A stretch of 64,000 nucleotides of DNA from Alterluteimonas quercicellularis (GTDB lineage: Bacteria; Pseudomonadota; Gammaproteobacteria; Xanthomonadales; Xanthomonadaceae): NCBI RefSeq assembly GCF_021191635.1, contig NZ_JAIWPR010000023.1, positions 49,967 through 113,966 of the forward strand. The letters run 5' to 3'. The notes beneath the pieces are model-generated. The model did not search any database. It worked only from the letters and a program-made list of their open reading frames with translations, and was not told the origin of the DNA. Made by a program: the position numbers and the translations under genes. Below are positions 38,076-47,046 of this stretch, piece by piece (within the stretch, counting starts at the first letter, position 1; the number at the start of each line of letters is the position of its first letter).

Positions 38076-39191
38076 ATGACCGCGACCGGGCCCGCTGGGA
38101 AGCTGCGCATGCCGTCCGTGGCCCCGACCAAGGGCCGCGGCGCCGCGTCCTGGGTCGAGGGCCGCTTCGAGCGCCGCAGCGCCGTGGCCGAGGACGACGG
38201 CTGGGGCTGCCTGCAGGAGGACGACGAGGCCTTCCGGCCGCCGCCGCTGGCGACCCGGGTGACCGAGGAGACCGCGCGCCGCATCATCAGCCGCAACGAC
38301 TCGCCCGACGTCGGCTTCGACCAGTCGGTGAACCCCTACCGCGGCTGCGAGCACGGCTGCGTGTACTGCTTCGCCCGCCCCACCCACGCCTACCTGGACC
38401 TGTCGCCCGGGCTCGACTTCGAGACCCGGCTGTTCGCCAAGACCAACGCCGCCGAGCGCCTGCGCGCGGAGCTGGCCAGGCCGTCCCATACGTGCACGCC
38501 GATCGCGCTGGGGATCAACACCGACGGCTACCAGCCGATCGAGCGCGAGCGGCGCATCACCCGCGCCTGCCTGGAGGTCTGCGCCGAGGCCGGGCACCCG
38601 GTGAGCATCGTCACCAAGAGCGCGCTGGTGCGCCGCGACCTCGACCTGCTGGCGCCGATGGCCGAGCGCGGGCTGGTGAACGTGCACCTGTCGGTGACCA
38701 CGCTCGACAACCGCCTGTCGGCAAGGCTGGAACCGCGCGCCGCGGCGCCGCACGCGCGCCTGCGCACGCTGGAGGCGCTGGCGGCGGCGGGCGTGCCGGC
38801 CGGGGTGCTGGTGGCGCCGGTGATCCCGATGATCAACGACCGCGAGCTGGAGGCCATCCTGGAGGCGGCGCGCGATGCGGGCGCGGCCTCGGCCGGCTAC
38901 GTGCTGCTGCGCCTGCCGCACGAGCTGAAGGAGATCTGGCGCGAATGGCTGGGGCTGCACTACCCCGAGCGCGCCGCGCACGTGATGAGCCTGATCCGGC
39001 AGATGCGCGGCGGCCGCGACTACCAGAGCGCCTACGGCAGCCGCATGCGCGGCGAGGGCCCGTTCGCCCAGCTGGTGGCGGCGCGCTTCGCCCGCGCCCA
39101 CCGGGCGCTGGGCTACGGGCGCCTGCCGGCGCTGCGCACCGACCTGTTCCGGCCCCCGCGGGCGGCCTCGCCGCAGGGCGAACTGTTCTGA
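38076..39191 (+). CDS. PA0069-family radical SAM protein
   Basis: A 371-residue iron-sulfur protein. The radical SAM cluster motif CEHGCVYC is near residues 90-97 (YRGCEHGCVYCFARPTHAYL), with GINTDGYQPIER, the SAM-binding-type VSIVTKSALVRRDLDLL and VAPVIPMIND further on. It belongs to the group distantly related to spore photoproduct lyase (PA0069 type) that is widespread in proteobacteria and whose substrate is not known. TAGCCT seven bases before the ATG may be a -10 element of a leaderless transcript. Confidence 0.85.
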   Translation: MTATGPAGKLRMPSVAPTKGRGAASWVEGRFERRSAVAEDDGWGCLQEDDEAFRPPPLATRVTEETARRIISRNDSPDVGFDQSVNPYRGCEHGCVYCFARPTHAYLDLSPGLDFETRLFAKTNAAERLRAELARPSHTCTPIALGINTDGYQPIERERRITRACLEVCAEAGHPVSIVTKSALVRRDLDLLAPMAERGLVNVHLSVTTLDNRLSARLEPRAAAPHARLRTLEALAAAGVPAGVLVAPVIPMINDRELEAILEAARDAGAASAGYVLLRLPHELKEIWREWLGLHYPERAAHVMSLIRQMRGGRDYQSAYGSRMRGEGPFAQLVAARFARAHRALGYGRLPALRTDLFRPPRAASPQGELF

Positions 39192-39344
39192 CCGTGGCGG
39201 ATCGTCGTGCTCGCGCGCGACGGGCTTTCGCCGCGCCATGGGCCGCGCCCCGGCCCGGGGATCGCCCCGGACGCCCGGGCCGCCGCCCGAAAGCTTGATC
39301 GCGGTATTTGAACCGGACGCGGGGTCCGGGCGATCCTGGCGCGC

Positions 39345-41354
39345 ATGAACACCCGCGCGAACGAGCCGGATCCCCGGCCGCTGGACTACACCGTCCAGCC
39401 CCACGACACCCTGGCCGACATCGCCCAGCGCCACGGCGTGACCCTGCAGATGCTCGACCGGGCCAACCCGGAGCAGCAGCTCTCGGTGCGCCGCCTGGCG
39501 GGCGGCGACACGCTGTCGATCCCGCCGCCGCCGATGAGCGCGACCCGCCCGCTCACCGCCGACGGCTTCGCTCCCACCTTCGCCAGCGCGGGCACGACCG
39601 TCGGCGTCTCGTCGAGGATCGGCGGCGTGAGCCGCAGCTGGGAATGGAACCCGGCCGAGGGCAGCGTCAAGGGCGCGGTCGAGGCCGGCGGCGCGCTGCC
39701 GCGCCTGCGCGATCCGCAGCTCGCCGTCGCCGCGGGCGCCAGCGCCGAGCAGGCGGTGACGCGCGGCGAGGACGGGCGCTACACCGTGACGCTGACCCGG
39801 CAGGTGGACGCCTCCGCGACGCTCGAACAGCGGACGCCGTCGGCGTCCGCCGGCGGGACCGCACGCGAGGGCCATCGCGTGTCCTATACCGTGGCGCTGC
39901 CGGAAGGCATCGCCGACGCACGGGCCGCCGCGGCCGCGGCGGCGCGGATCGACCCGCTGGATCCGTCCACGCTGCCGGTCGGCGCGACGGTCACGCTGAA
40001 CCGGCAGGCGTTCTCGGAGACCTCGATGGAGGCCTCGTTCGAGCGCGCCGCCGCGCGCTTCGGGCCCGCCGCCCGCTCGTCGCTGCTCGAGGCGGAAGGG
40101 GTCGGATACTCGATCACCCGCACCGACGCCGACGCCGACGCCGTGCAGGTGCTGATCGGCCCCAACCGCGCGCTGGAGGCCTACAACGGGATCGGCCTGC
40201 GCTCCGACGTCGCCACCGCCATGCTCGGCCGGCAGGACCGCCTGGGCGCCTCCGAGCTGCACACCGCGCGCTTCGACCTGTCCTCGCCCGACGGGCAGGC
40301 GGCCTTCGGCCACTTCCTCGCCAACGGCGAGATCGCCCACCGCACGCCCGGGGTGTCCGACGTGGCCCGGATCGAGCGGCTGGACTACGGGTCCGCCGCG
40401 CGCATGGACCTGGGCCTCGGCCCCGAGCAGCTGCGGCTGCAGGCCCAGCTGGCGGGCCCCGAGAACACCGGCACCCTCGTGCGCACCACCTTCCCGGACG
40501 GCTCCTACGGCCAGCTGACCGACCTGCGCTACGCGCAGGGCGTGCCGCTGCGCGTCGAGCAGCGCTTCGATCCCGGCGGGAACGAGCTGGGCCACCTGCG
40601 CAGCTACCAGTTCACCGTGGACACCGACCGGCCCGAGTACGGCATGGTCCAGCGCTTCCTCGGCCGCAACGAGGCGGCAGAGGAGCGCGACATGGCCTAC
40701 TTCGTGAACTCGGCGCTGCGGGGCGAGTTCGATCCCGCCAACGGGCCGGTGACGCCCGGCGACCGGGTCACGCTGGCCTTCGACGAGCGGCAGATGAGCG
40801 CGCTGATGGCGCAGACGCGCGCCGCCGATGCCGCCGCCCAGGGCGGCCCGCGCGATTGGGGCTGGCTCGCCGCGCGCGAGGCCGGCGGCCAGCCGGTGGA
40901 GAACGCCGAGTTCGCGGTCTCGCTCGCGCGGCGCATGCAGAACGATCCCTACGCGTTCGCCCAGGGGCTGCACCACACCGCCCGCGGCGCCGACGGCGAC
41001 CATGCCGACGACCGGATCGCGAGGATCGACGCCACCGTCCTCGATCGCCAGGGGCGCGTGCTGCACGGCCAGCCGCAGGCGGTCGCGCCGGCGCGGGAGT
41101 CCGCGGCGCCCGCCGCCGACGCGGGGCCGACCCGTACCGCCGCCGAGGGCGGCGCGCACGAGGTCGTCGCCCGCCTGACCGAAGGCGCGCAGGGCGGGCC
41201 GCTGGCCTTCCGCCAGGCGCTCGACGGCATCCGCGACACCGAGTACGGGCGCGCGTTCCAGGAGCGCATGGAGCAGGCGCTGAAGGAACAGCAGCAGGCC
41301 CGCGAGACGCCCGCCCAGCGCCAGCCCGAGGCGCCGGTGATGGGCGCTCCGTAG
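39345..41354 (+). CDS. large LysM protein without signal peptide, possible secreted effector
   Basis: A 669-residue soluble protein. A LysM domain (about 14-60, DYTVQPHDTLADIAQRHGVT with a GDTLSIPP end) predicts peptidoglycan or chitin binding. The rest is unassigned: repeated beta-rich segments (about 80-330), a central globular part (about 330-520, LDLSSPDGQAAFGHFLANGE), and a C-terminal part with DDRIARIDATVLDRQGRVLHG. That last segment faintly recalls the XVIPCD tail of Xanthomonadales type IV effectors, but not convincingly. The absence of a signal peptide with an envelope-binding domain suggests export by a contact-dependent machine, or a phage-like origin. Function unknown. Confidence 0.6.
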   Translation: MNTRANEPDPRPLDYTVQPHDTLADIAQRHGVTLQMLDRANPEQQLSVRRLAGGDTLSIPPPPMSATRPLTADGFAPTFASAGTTVGVSSRIGGVSRSWEWNPAEGSVKGAVEAGGALPRLRDPQLAVAAGASAEQAVTRGEDGRYTVTLTRQVDASATLEQRTPSASAGGTAREGHRVSYTVALPEGIADARAAAAAAARIDPLDPSTLPVGATVTLNRQAFSETSMEASFERAAARFGPAARSSLLEAEGVGYSITRTDADADAVQVLIGPNRALEAYNGIGLRSDVATAMLGRQDRLGASELHTARFDLSSPDGQAAFGHFLANGEIAHRTPGVSDVARIERLDYGSAARMDLGLGPEQLRLQAQLAGPENTGTLVRTTFPDGSYGQLTDLRYAQGVPLRVEQRFDPGGNELGHLRSYQFTVDTDRPEYGMVQRFLGRNEAAEERDMAYFVNSALRGEFDPANGPVTPGDRVTLAFDERQMSALMAQTRAADAAAQGGPRDWGWLAAREAGGQPVENAEFAVSLARRMQNDPYAFAQGLHHTARGADGDHADDRIARIDATVLDRQGRVLHGQPQAVAPARESAAPAADAGPTRTAAEGGAHEVVARLTEGAQGGPLAFRQALDGIRDTEYGRAFQERMEQALKEQQQARETPAQRQPEAPVMGAP

Positions 41355-41458
41355 GGCCCGGTCCGCTCGCCGCGGACGCGGCGTCACACGGTGATGCGCG
41401 TTGAGACGCCGAGCGGGCCGCCGGCGCGGCCCGCATCCGCGCGGCGCGGGGGCTTGCC

Positions 41459-41482
41459 GGTCGCGCGCGAGCGCGCTCCTAC
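41459..41482 (-). repeat. REP-like repeat, copy 4
   Basis: A perfect minus-orientation copy, TCGCGCGCGAGCGCGCTCCT followed by ACGG. It sits in the 270-base gap before the histidine kinase gene, where nothing else but a TAAACT hexamer (41586) stands out. Confidence 0.75.
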
Positions 41483-41624
41483 GGAACCGCTGCGGTGGAC
41501 GATGGCAGGCTGCCGCCCAACTGTGACGAACACCCCGGATTGGAGCGGGATACCATCTCGTTCCGCCCTGCGCAGGCCGCGCTGGCTAAACTCCCGCCTG
41601 TCGAGAGTTCCACGAGTCCCGCCG

Positions 41625-42416
41625 ATGTCCGTCGTGTCCTGTCACAGCGAAGCCACGCCCGACGCGCTCGCCGAGCGGCTGGCCCGCGCCGAGGCTGAGA
41701 TCGCGGGCCTGCGCCGGCGTGAGGAACTGCTGGCGCACGGCCTGTCCCACGACCTGCGCGCGCCGCTGCGCGCAATCAATGGCTACGCCCAGGCGATCTC
41801 CGGCCAGCACGATGCGGCGCTCGACGCGCAGGCGCGCGACTACCTCGGCCGCATCCGCGACGCGGCCGGGCGCATGGAGGGACTGATCGAGAAGCTGCTG
41901 CAGCTGTCGCATGCCGCGCGCGCCCCGCTGCGCAGCGGCGCGGTCGACTTCAGCATGCTGGCGGACTGGACCCTGGCCGAGCTGCAGGACCTGGAGCCGT
42001 CGGTCGCGGTCGACGTCGAGGTCCAGCCGGGCCTGCTGGTGCAGGGCGACGAGCGCCTGCTCAAGCAGCTGCTCGAGCGCCTGATCCACAACGCCTGGAA
42101 GTTCTCCCGCCAGCGCAATCCCGTCTGCATCCGCGTCCACGGCGAACAGCGCGGCGACCGGGTGCTGGTGGACGTGTCGGACTCGGGCTGCGGCTTCGAT
42201 CCGCGCTACGCGGTGCGCCTGTTCGAGCCGTTCCAGCGCCTGCACGGGCCCGACCAGGGCGGCGGCGACGGCCTCGGCCTGGCCATCGCCGCGCTGATCG
42301 TCGAACGCCACGGCGGCCGCCTGTGGGCCGAGTCCGAGCCGGATGCCGGCAGCGTCTTCCATCTCGACCTGCCCGCCGCGCAGCCGGAACCGCCGCCCGG
42401 TCCCGAGCATGGCTGA
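41625..42416 (+). CDS. sensor histidine kinase lacking a sensory domain
   Basis: A 263-residue cytoplasmic kinase. A short N-terminal coiled coil (AERLARAEAEIAGLRRREELL, 16-36) leads to the H-box HGLSHDLRAPLRAINGYAQ with His42, as in phytochrome-class kinases. The HATPase N-box LLERLIHNAWKFSR, DSGCGFDP and GDGLGLAIAALI follow. No membrane segment or sensor is present, so input must come from a partner protein. The stop overlaps the response regulator start (42409), indicating translational coupling and a dedicated pair. Confidence 0.85.
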   Translation: MSVVSCHSEATPDALAERLARAEAEIAGLRRREELLAHGLSHDLRAPLRAINGYAQAISGQHDAALDAQARDYLGRIRDAAGRMEGLIEKLLQLSHAARAPLRSGAVDFSMLADWTLAELQDLEPSVAVDVEVQPGLLVQGDERLLKQLLERLIHNAWKFSRQRNPVCIRVHGEQRGDRVLVDVSDSGCGFDPRYAVRLFEPFQRLHGPDQGGGDGLGLAIAALIVERHGGRLWAESEPDAGSVFHLDLPAAQPEPPPGPEHG

Positions 42417-42843
42417 TCCGGGGATCCTGCTCGTCGAGGACAGCGCCGACGACGTCGAGCTGACCCGCATCGCCTTCGACGAGGCCAGGATCGCCAACCC
42501 CCTGGTGGTCGCGCGCGACGGCGCCGAGGCGCTGGACTACCTGTTCGCGCGCGGCGTCCACGCCGGCCGCGACCCGGCCGCCCTGCCCGCGCTGGTGCTG
42601 CTCGATCTTCACCTGCCCGGGATCGACGGGCGGGAGGTGCTGCAGGCCCTGCGCGCCGACCCCCGCACCCGCGCGCTGCCGGTGGCGGTGTTCACCACCG
42701 GCGGCGAACCCTTCGACGCCGAGACGATCCGTGCGCTCGGCGTGACCGCCTGCCTGCGCAAGCCGGTCGACTTCCCGCAGCTGGTGGACACGGTCCGGCG
42801 CGCCGGGCTGCCGTGGCGGGTGCTGGGCCCTGCGGAGGCCTGA
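42409..42843 (+). CDS. single-domain response regulator (Rcp1-like)
   Basis: A 144-residue receiver with acidic pocket Glu10/Asp11 (LLVEDSADDVELT), phospho-acceptor Asp66 in LVLLDLHLPGIDGREVL, a Thr-Thr at FTTGG and Lys in LRKPVD near 118. No output domain. The DSADDVELTRIAFDEA...NPLVVARDGAEALDYL pattern is that of Rcp1-like regulators that pair with phytochrome-type kinases. It overlaps the upstream kinase gene by eight bases. Confidence 0.9.
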   Translation: MADPGILLVEDSADDVELTRIAFDEARIANPLVVARDGAEALDYLFARGVHAGRDPAALPALVLLDLHLPGIDGREVLQALRADPRTRALPVAVFTTGGEPFDAETIRALGVTACLRKPVDFPQLVDTVRRAGLPWRVLGPAEA

Positions 42844-42866
42844 GCGGCCGCGCCAAGAGGCGTCCT

Positions 42867-42890
42867 GTAGGAGCGCGCTCGCGCGCGACC
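42867..42890 (+). repeat. REP-like repeat, copy 5
   Basis: A full-length copy in plus orientation, GTAGGAGCGCGCTCGCGCGC followed by GACC, 23 bases after the response regulator stop. It defines the family consensus. Confidence 0.8.
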
Positions 42891-42939
42891 GAACGATCCG
42901 TCGCGCCGCATGGCCGCGGTCTCGCGCGCCGGCGCCCGC

Positions 42940-43677
42940 TCAGGCGCCGCCGTACAGCTGCTCGGCGCGCTGGAACAGGATCCAGCTGGTGGCGATGAAC
43001 TTGTCCGCGCCCTTCGGGCGGTTGCCGCGGTGGGTGTGGGTGAAGGCGGTCGGGGCGATCAGCAGGTCGCCGGTGCGCGGGGCGATCTTGCGCCGCTGGA
43101 ACAGGAACTCGGTCTCGCCGGCGTCGAAGCCGTCGTTGAGGTAGATCGTCCACAGCAGGTGGCGGTGCAGGGTCTCGCTCTGCGCGTCGCGCGGGTAGAG
43201 CTCGCAGTGCCAGTAGGGGTAGCCGCCCTCGCCGTCGCGGTACCACTGCAGGTTGGTCGCGCCCGGCCGCAGGCAGGTCCGCACCAGGTCGCCCAGCGCC
43301 TCATCGTCCATACGCGCCAGGTCCTCGGCGCCGAGCCGGCGCAGGCCGCCCGCACCGTCGGGCTGCTGCAGCATCAGCGGCGCGATCAGCGCCTGCGGGT
43401 AGCGGCGCAGGTAGGCCAGCACGCCGCCGTAGACGGCGACGTTGAGCGCCTGGTCCACGTCCGCCCAGTCCGATCGCCCTGACAGCGACAGGTCGCGGCT
43501 GCGCTTGAGCTCCGGGAACACGCCGCCGCCGATCCGTCCCGGCTGCAGCTGGTCGCTGGCGCGCATGCGCTCGACGATCGCCGCGCAGGACGCGGCGTCG
43601 AGCGCGCCCGGCACCACCTCGATGAAGTCCTGGGCCTCGATGGAATCCTTGCCCGCGATCTCGCCGTCCGTCGCCAT
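42940..43677 (-). CDS. Fe(II)/2-oxoglutarate-dependent oxygenase
   Basis: A 245-residue cupin-fold oxygenase of the prolyl-4-hydroxylase superfamily. The double-stranded beta-helix core is visible as YWHCELYPRDAQSETLHRHL, then GETEFLFQRRKIAPRTGDLLIAPTAF and THTHRGNRPKGADKFIATSW. Candidate iron ligands are His-x-Glu in WHCE and the distal His in HTHRG. The Lys/Arg after it could bind 2-oxoglutarate. The substrate is unknown; relatives hydroxylate peptides or small molecules. Stands alone; convergent with the response regulator. Confidence 0.75.
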   Translation of the reverse strand: MATDGEIAGKDSIEAQDFIEVVPGALDAASCAAIVERMRASDQLQPGRIGGGVFPELKRSRDLSLSGRSDWADVDQALNVAVYGGVLAYLRRYPQALIAPLMLQQPDGAGGLRRLGAEDLARMDDEALGDLVRTCLRPGATNLQWYRDGEGGYPYWHCELYPRDAQSETLHRHLLWTIYLNDGFDAGETEFLFQRRKIAPRTGDLLIAPTAFTHTHRGNRPKGADKFIATSWILFQRAEQLYGGA

Positions 43678-43731
43678 GGCCGCACCGCCTCCGGGAACCG
43701 GCCTACATCCTCGCATGACGCCGCAGCGCCG

Positions 43732-44127
43732 TCACAGCCGGCCGTGCGCGGACAGCGCCGCCAGCTCGTCCTCGCCGAACAGCCGCGAGCGCAGCAGGAA
43801 GCGCACGCCCTCGCCGTTTTCCAGCGAGAACATGCCGCCGCGACCCTCGACCACGTCGACGATCAGCTGCGTGTGCTTCCAGTACTCGAACTGCGGCGCG
43901 CTGATGTAGAAGTCGGCGCCGCCGATCTCGCCCAGCCGCACGTCGCGGTCGCCGACCAGGAACTCGCCGACCGGGAAGCACATCGGCGAGGAACCGTCGC
44001 AGCAGCCGCCCGACTGGTGGAACAGCACCGGCCCGTGCCGCGCGCGCAGCCGCTCGACGAGCTGCAGCGCCGCGGGCGTCGCCAGCACCTGCAGGGGGAG
44101 GGCCTGGCCAGGCGCGGCGGCGGACAC
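43732..44127 (-). CDS. DUF779 protein, aldehyde/alcohol oxidation cluster
   Basis: A 131-residue protein matching DUF779 throughout: VLFHQSGGCCDGSSPMCFP near the N terminus (three conserved Cys) and FYISAPQFEYWKHTQLIVDV and EGRGGMFSLENGEGVRFLLRS. The family almost always accompanies acetaldehyde dehydrogenase genes, but its role is not established; the Cys cluster suggests metal binding. Last gene of the leftward aldehyde dehydrogenase-adhP-DUF779 cluster, 21 bases after adhP. Confidence 0.9.
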   Translation of the reverse strand: MSAAAPGQALPLQVLATPAALQLVERLRARHGPVLFHQSGGCCDGSSPMCFPVGEFLVGDRDVRLGEIGGADFYISAPQFEYWKHTQLIVDVVEGRGGMFSLENGEGVRFLLRSRLFGEDELAALSAHGRL

Positions 44128-44148
44128 GGACCGGTGCCGTCCGTTCGG

Positions 44149-45177
44149 CTAGGCCGCCAGGTCGAGGACGATGCGGCCCTCGATCTTGCCGGCGTGCATG
44201 CGCGAGAACACGTCGTTGACGTTCTCGAGCTTGTCGGTGGCGACCGTCGCGGCGACCTTGCCCGCCTCGGCGAACTCCAGCGACTCCTGCAGGTCCAGGC
44301 GGGTGCCCACGATCGAGCCGCGCACGGTGATGCCGTTGAGCACCATGCCGAAGATGTCCAGCGGGAACTCGCCCGGCGGCAGGCCGTTGAGCGAGACCGT
44401 GCCGCCGCGGCGGACCATGCCGATCGCCTGCTCGAAGGCCTTGGGCGAGACCGCGGTGACCAGCGCGCCGTGGGCGCCGCCGATCTCCTTCTTCAGGTAG
44501 GCGACCGGGTCGGTGGTCTTCGCGTTGACGGTGACCGCCGCGCCCAGGCGCTCGGCCAGGCGCAGCTTGCCGTCGTCCACGTCCACCGCGGCCACGTTGA
44601 GGCCCATCGCCTTGGCGTACTGCACCGCCATGTGGCCCAGGCCGCCGATGCCGGAGATCACCACCCAGTCGCCGGGCCGGGTGTCGGTGACCTTGAGGCC
44701 CTTGTAGACGGTGACGCCCGCGCACAGGATCGGCGCGACCTCGACGAAGCCGATGTTCTTCGGCAGGTGGCCGACGTAGTCGGCGTTGGCCAGCGCGTAC
44801 TCGGCGAAGCCGCCGTTGACCGAGTAGCCGGTGTTCTGCTGCGCCTCGCACAGCGTCTCCCAGCCGCCCAGGCAGTGCGTGCAGTGGCCGCAGGCCGAGT
44901 ACAGCCAGGGGATGCCGACGCGGTCGCCTTCCTTGATGTGGGCGACGCCCTCGCCCACCGCGACGACGTGGCCGACGCCCTCGTGGCCGGGGATGAAGGG
45001 CGGGCTGGGCTTGACCGGCCAGTCGCCCTCGGCCGCGTGCAGGTCGGTGTGGCAGACGCCGCAGGCCTCGATCTTCACCAGGATGTCGCCGGCCTTCGGG
45101 CGCGGCACCTCCACCTCCTCGATCGCCAGCGGCTTGCCGAACTCGCGCACCACCGCGGCTTTCATCGTCTTGTTCAC
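44149..45177 (-). CDS. adhP: zinc-dependent alcohol dehydrogenase AdhP
   Basis: A 342-residue NAD-dependent dehydrogenase interconverting ethanol and acetaldehyde. Catalytic zinc ligands are in CGVCHTD and GHEGVGHV; the structural zinc site is [15 protein letters not shown]; the Rossmann motif is [17 protein letters not shown] with VDVDD at the end of beta2, which favours NAD. AGGAG precedes the start. A perfect FNR/ANR box lies 57 bases upstream with a fitting -10 element, so low oxygen is likely to induce it, while its neighbour upstream has a sigma-54 promoter. Confidence 0.95.
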   Translation of the reverse strand: MNKTMKAAVVREFGKPLAIEEVEVPRPKAGDILVKIEACGVCHTDLHAAEGDWPVKPSPPFIPGHEGVGHVVAVGEGVAHIKEGDRVGIPWLYSACGHCTHCLGGWETLCEAQQNTGYSVNGGFAEYALANADYVGHLPKNIGFVEVAPILCAGVTVYKGLKVTDTRPGDWVVISGIGGLGHMAVQYAKAMGLNVAAVDVDDGKLRLAERLGAAVTVNAKTTDPVAYLKKEIGGAHGALVTAVSPKAFEQAIGMVRRGGTVSLNGLPPGEFPLDIFGMVLNGITVRGSIVGTRLDLQESLEFAEAGKVAATVATDKLENVNDVFSRMHAGKIEGRIVLDLAA

Positions 45178-45205
45178 GCTGCACTCCTGTTGTTCGTTGG
45201 GGTCG

Positions 45206-45211
45206 ACATTA
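45206..45211 (-). promoter_or_regulatory. -10 element of adhP
   Basis: TAATGT on the minus strand. With a start about seven bases downstream (near 45199), the FNR/ANR box is centred at about -41.5, the class II activation position. Confidence 0.55.
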
Positions 45212-45233
45212 CGCGCGCACCGGGCCCGGCACG

Positions 45234-45247
45234 TTGATCGCGATCAA
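45234..45247. promoter_or_regulatory. FNR/ANR box, TTGATCGCGATCAA
   Basis: A perfect match to the FNR/ANR consensus TTGAT-N4-ATCAA, and a complete 14-bp palindrome. It lies between the aldehyde dehydrogenase and adhP genes. Confidence 0.75.
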
Positions 45248-45288
45248 GGTCCCGCGCCGCGGCGTCGCCGGGCGCGGGCGCGGCGCGC

Positions 45289-46818
<1,530 letters not shown>

Positions 46819-46856
46819 GGATGGCCTCATCGGAAGGGTTCGGTCCACACACTTCC

Positions 46857-46871
46857 GCAAGCGGCGTGCCA
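46857..46871 (-). promoter_or_regulatory. sigma-54 promoter of the aldehyde dehydrogenase gene
   Basis: TGGCACG, four bases, TTGC on the minus strand (TGGCACGCCGCTTGC): an exact match to the -24/-12 consensus. The predicted start lies about 27 bases before the ATG. Confidence 0.88.
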
Positions 46872-46934
46872 ACTTCGCGTGCTGCGTCGCGTCATCGCCT
46901 CCAGGGCGCGGCGGCGCCGTTCAGGCATGTGGCG

Positions 46935-46949
46935 TGTTGCGACGCAACA
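46935..46949. promoter_or_regulatory. upstream activator site 1, TGTTGCGACGCAACA
   Basis: An odd-centred perfect palindrome about 95 bp upstream of the predicted sigma-54 start, a usual place for a bEBP binding site. Likely target of the divergently encoded AcoR-type activator. Confidence 0.65.
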
Positions 46950-47010
46950 TGCGGCTGCATTGCGCGGCGTCGCGATCTGTGTTGTGTATGCGGACAGCCC
47001 GCGCATCCAC

Positions 47011-47027
47011 TGTCGCATCCTGCGACA
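47011..47027. promoter_or_regulatory. upstream activator site 2, TGTCGCATCCTGCGACA
   Basis: A second palindrome of related sequence (TGTCGCA-N3-TGCGACA), 20 bases before the activator's own ATG. It could double as an autoregulatory site. Confidence 0.55.
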
Positions 47028-47046
47028 CCCCGCCCGGAGGGCCGAC

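Noticed and set aside
36510..41387. A 1625-codon open frame on the minus strand running through cls and on across the radical SAM and LysM genes
   Set aside because: Only the last 482 codons (cls, start at 37958) match a protein family. The rest is antisense to two real genes and has the Arg/Ala/Gly-rich composition of shadow frames in high-GC DNA.
45229..45245. A second, plus-strand sigma-54 promoter (GGCACGTTGATCGC)
   Set aside because: The spacing and -12 element do not fit TGGCAC-N5-TTGC, and no gene starts downstream on that strand. The sequence is better explained as an FNR/ANR box.
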